Positions 12,378 through 13,633 of a stretch of 13,633 bases of DNA are shown here, piece after piece. The notes beneath the pieces were generated by a model. It had not been told where the DNA came from. It made no database searches and worked only from the letters and a program-made list of their open reading frames with translations. Each line of letters starts with the position of its first letter. Position 1 is the first letter of the stretch. The position numbers and the translations under genes are program-made. Origin of the DNA: Micromonosporaceae bacterium (lineage in GTDB: Bacteria; Actinomycetota; Actinomycetes; Mycobacteriales; Micromonosporaceae); contig JADGHA010000063.1 of NCBI GenBank assembly GCA_019689695.1, positions 1-13,633 of the forward strand. The letters run 5' to 3'.

Positions 12378-13504
12378 GCGGCTTACCCGCCCGCGCCGAT
12401 TCGGGCGGGAAGCGGAGACGGGCCGGCACATCCCAGCGTGCCGGCCTGCTCGGGGCGGTCCTCGCCGCTGCGGGTGTGGTCGGCGGTATCGCCGCCGAGC
12501 GGGCGCTGATCCGCCGGAGCCGGCGGCGGGAACCGGACCCGTACGCGGCGGTGAAGTTCGGCCAGCAGCCGTACGACGAGGCCCTGACGGTGACCGCGCC
12601 GGACGGCACGGACCTGTACGTGGAGATCGTGGAGCCGGTGGACGGGGTCGAGCTGGACCTCGGCTTCGATCCGGGCCGGCCCGAGCCGGTGCTCGTCTTC
12701 GTCCACGGCTTCTGCCTGGACATGGGCACGTTCTACTTCCAGCGCGCCGAGCTGGCCCGCCGCGGGGAGTACCGGATGGTCTTCTACGACCAGCCGGGGC
12801 ACGGCCGGTCCGGGCGGCTGGAGTCCGGCGAGTACGAGTTGCCGGCGCTGGGCGAGGCGCTGCGCGCGGTGCTCGACGCGACCGTGCCGAAGGGGCCGGT
12901 CGTGCTGATCGGGCACTCGATGGGCGGGATGACCATCATGGCCTTCGCCGAGCAGTACCCGGAGATGTTCGGCGACCGGGTCGTCGGCGTGGTGCTGATG
13001 GCCACCTCCGGCGGCCGGCCGGAACAGGTCAAGTTCGGCCTTCCGGCGATGGTCGGCAAGCTCGGGCAGCCGCTGCTGCCGCTGCTCAACGGGGTCACGC
13101 GGGTGACCGGCGGGGTGGTCGACCGGGCCCGGCTGGCCTCCTCCGACCTGGCCTGGCTGCTCACCCGGCGGTACGGGTTCGGCTCGCCGCGGCCCAGCCC
13201 GACCCTGGTGTCCTTCGTGGAGCAGATGAACTCGCACACCTCGACCGAGACCATCGCGCGGTACCTGCGCACGCTCTACACCCACGCGCGGTACCCTGCG
13301 CTGGTGGCGCTGCGCCACACGCCGGTCCTGGTGGTCTGCGGTGACCACGACATGATCACTCCGCTGGAGCACTCGGAGGAGATCTGCCGGCACCTGCCCG
13401 ACGCCGAGCTGGTCGTCGTCCCGGGCAGCGGTCATGTGGTGATGCTGGAACACGCCGAGGAGGTCAACGCGGCGCTGTTCCGGTTCCTGGAGAAGATCGA
13501 ATGA
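12374..13504 (+). CDS. Alpha/beta-fold hydrolase with N-terminal membrane anchor
   Basis: The 376-residue protein has a basic N-terminus (KRRR, 13-16) followed by a hydrophobic segment (about 23-42), which could be an uncleaved membrane anchor or signal. The hydrolase core includes the oxyanion HGF (111-113), YDQPGHGRSG (138-147), the nucleophile S182 in GHSMGG, the probable acid D326 (or D324) in VCGDHDMITP, and the histidine H354 in GSGHVVMLEH. The substrate is unknown; esterase or lipase activity is a reasonable guess. A hydrolase directly after alr is, from memory, conserved in actinobacteria. The GTG start overlaps the alr stop by 4 nt and the stop overlaps the next ATG by 4 nt, so translation is probably coupled across three genes. 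Confidence 0.85.
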   Translation: MSGLPARADSGGKRRRAGTSQRAGLLGAVLAAAGVVGGIAAERALIRRSRRREPDPYAAVKFGQQPYDEALTVTAPDGTDLYVEIVEPVDGVELDLGFDPGRPEPVLVFVHGFCLDMGTFYFQRAELARRGEYRMVFYDQPGHGRSGRLESGEYELPALGEALRAVLDATVPKGPVVLIGHSMGGMTIMAFAEQYPEMFGDRVVGVVLMATSGGRPEQVKFGLPAMVGKLGQPLLPLLNGVTRVTGGVVDRARLASSDLAWLLTRRYGFGSPRPSPTLVSFVEQMNSHTSTETIARYLRTLYTHARYPALVALRHTPVLVVCGDHDMITPLEHSEEICRHLPDAELVVVPGSGHVVMLEHAEEVNAALFRFLEKIE

Positions 13505-13633
13505 CGCGCGGGTGGGCGGCGCTCGCCGCCGAGATCGCCGGCTGCGCGGCCTGCGCTGAGCTCGCCGCCGGCCGGCGGCGGGTCGTGGTCGGTGAGCCCG
13601 GCGCGAGCGGTCCGGTGGGTCGCGCGGCGGGCG
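13501..13633 (+). CDS. Probable Fe-S uracil-DNA glycosylase family protein, N-terminal fragment
   Basis: Only 44 residues are inside the window. They read from ATG 13501, which overlaps the hydrolase stop (ATGA). The pattern LAAEIAGCAACAELAAGRRRVVVGEPGASG, given here as CxxC at C15 and C18 followed by RRRVVVGEPG, resembles the start of family 4/5 uracil-DNA glycosylases, which have an early CxxC for a [4Fe-4S] cluster and then a VxxGE strand. These enzymes remove uracil from DNA. The fragment is too short to exclude other families, and the catalytic motifs would lie beyond the edge. Confidence 0.5.
   Translation, partial: MTRGWAALAAEIAGCAACAELAAGRRRVVVGEPGASGPVGRAAG

Overview
The window is chromosomal DNA from a very GC-rich actinomycete, most likely a member of the Micromonosporaceae (Micromonospora-like). 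This rests on the extreme G/C bias at third codon positions, the actinobacterial gene order rplM-rpsI-glmM ... glmS-acpS-nnrE/nnrD-alr, GTG/TTG starts, promoter -10 boxes only 6-7 nt before start codons (leaderless genes), and a long palindrome containing GCGATCTTGCAGTT that I remember as typical of that family. No phage, transposon, CRISPR array, tRNA or rRNA was seen. It is mostly ordinary core genome with a few accessory insertions.

Layout. Positions 1-790 (minus) hold the N-terminal part of a molybdenum-dependent assimilatory nitrate reductase. A divergent spacer leads to a two-gene toxin-antitoxin module (914-1460, plus). A near-consensus promoter at 1472-1500 and a hairpin-rich leader precede the ribosomal protein genes rplM and rpsI, followed by glmM, which ends in a strong hairpin. 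Next comes an aminoglycoside/choline-kinase-like phosphotransferase whose N-terminus appears frameshifted (4173-5254). It faces a minus-strand pair: an MmpS-like membrane protein (6507-7232) and a DapC-like aminotransferase (5261-6484). Reading away from that pair on the plus strand are glmS (7358-9238), a 33-bp-stem palindrome (9241-9317), acpS, the fused NAD(P)HX-repair enzyme NnrE/NnrD, alr, an alpha/beta hydrolase and the start of a probable Fe-S uracil-DNA glycosylase. The last three genes overlap by 4 nt at each junction.

Function. Several genes feed cell-wall precursor synthesis: GlmS and GlmM make glucosamine phosphates for UDP-GlcNAc, Alr makes D-alanine, and the DapC-like enzyme may supply diaminopimelate. 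RplM/RpsI (translation), AcpS (acyl-carrier activation) and NnrE/D (cofactor repair) are housekeeping. The most notable non-coding signals are an inverted repeat (TTTCGCGCA-N7-TGCGCGAAA) over the -35 region of glmS with an extra half-site 32 bp upstream and a related motif before alr, the large palindrome after glmS, and three short tandem duplications (21, 24 and 31 bp). I found no convincing wholly new multi-gene system.
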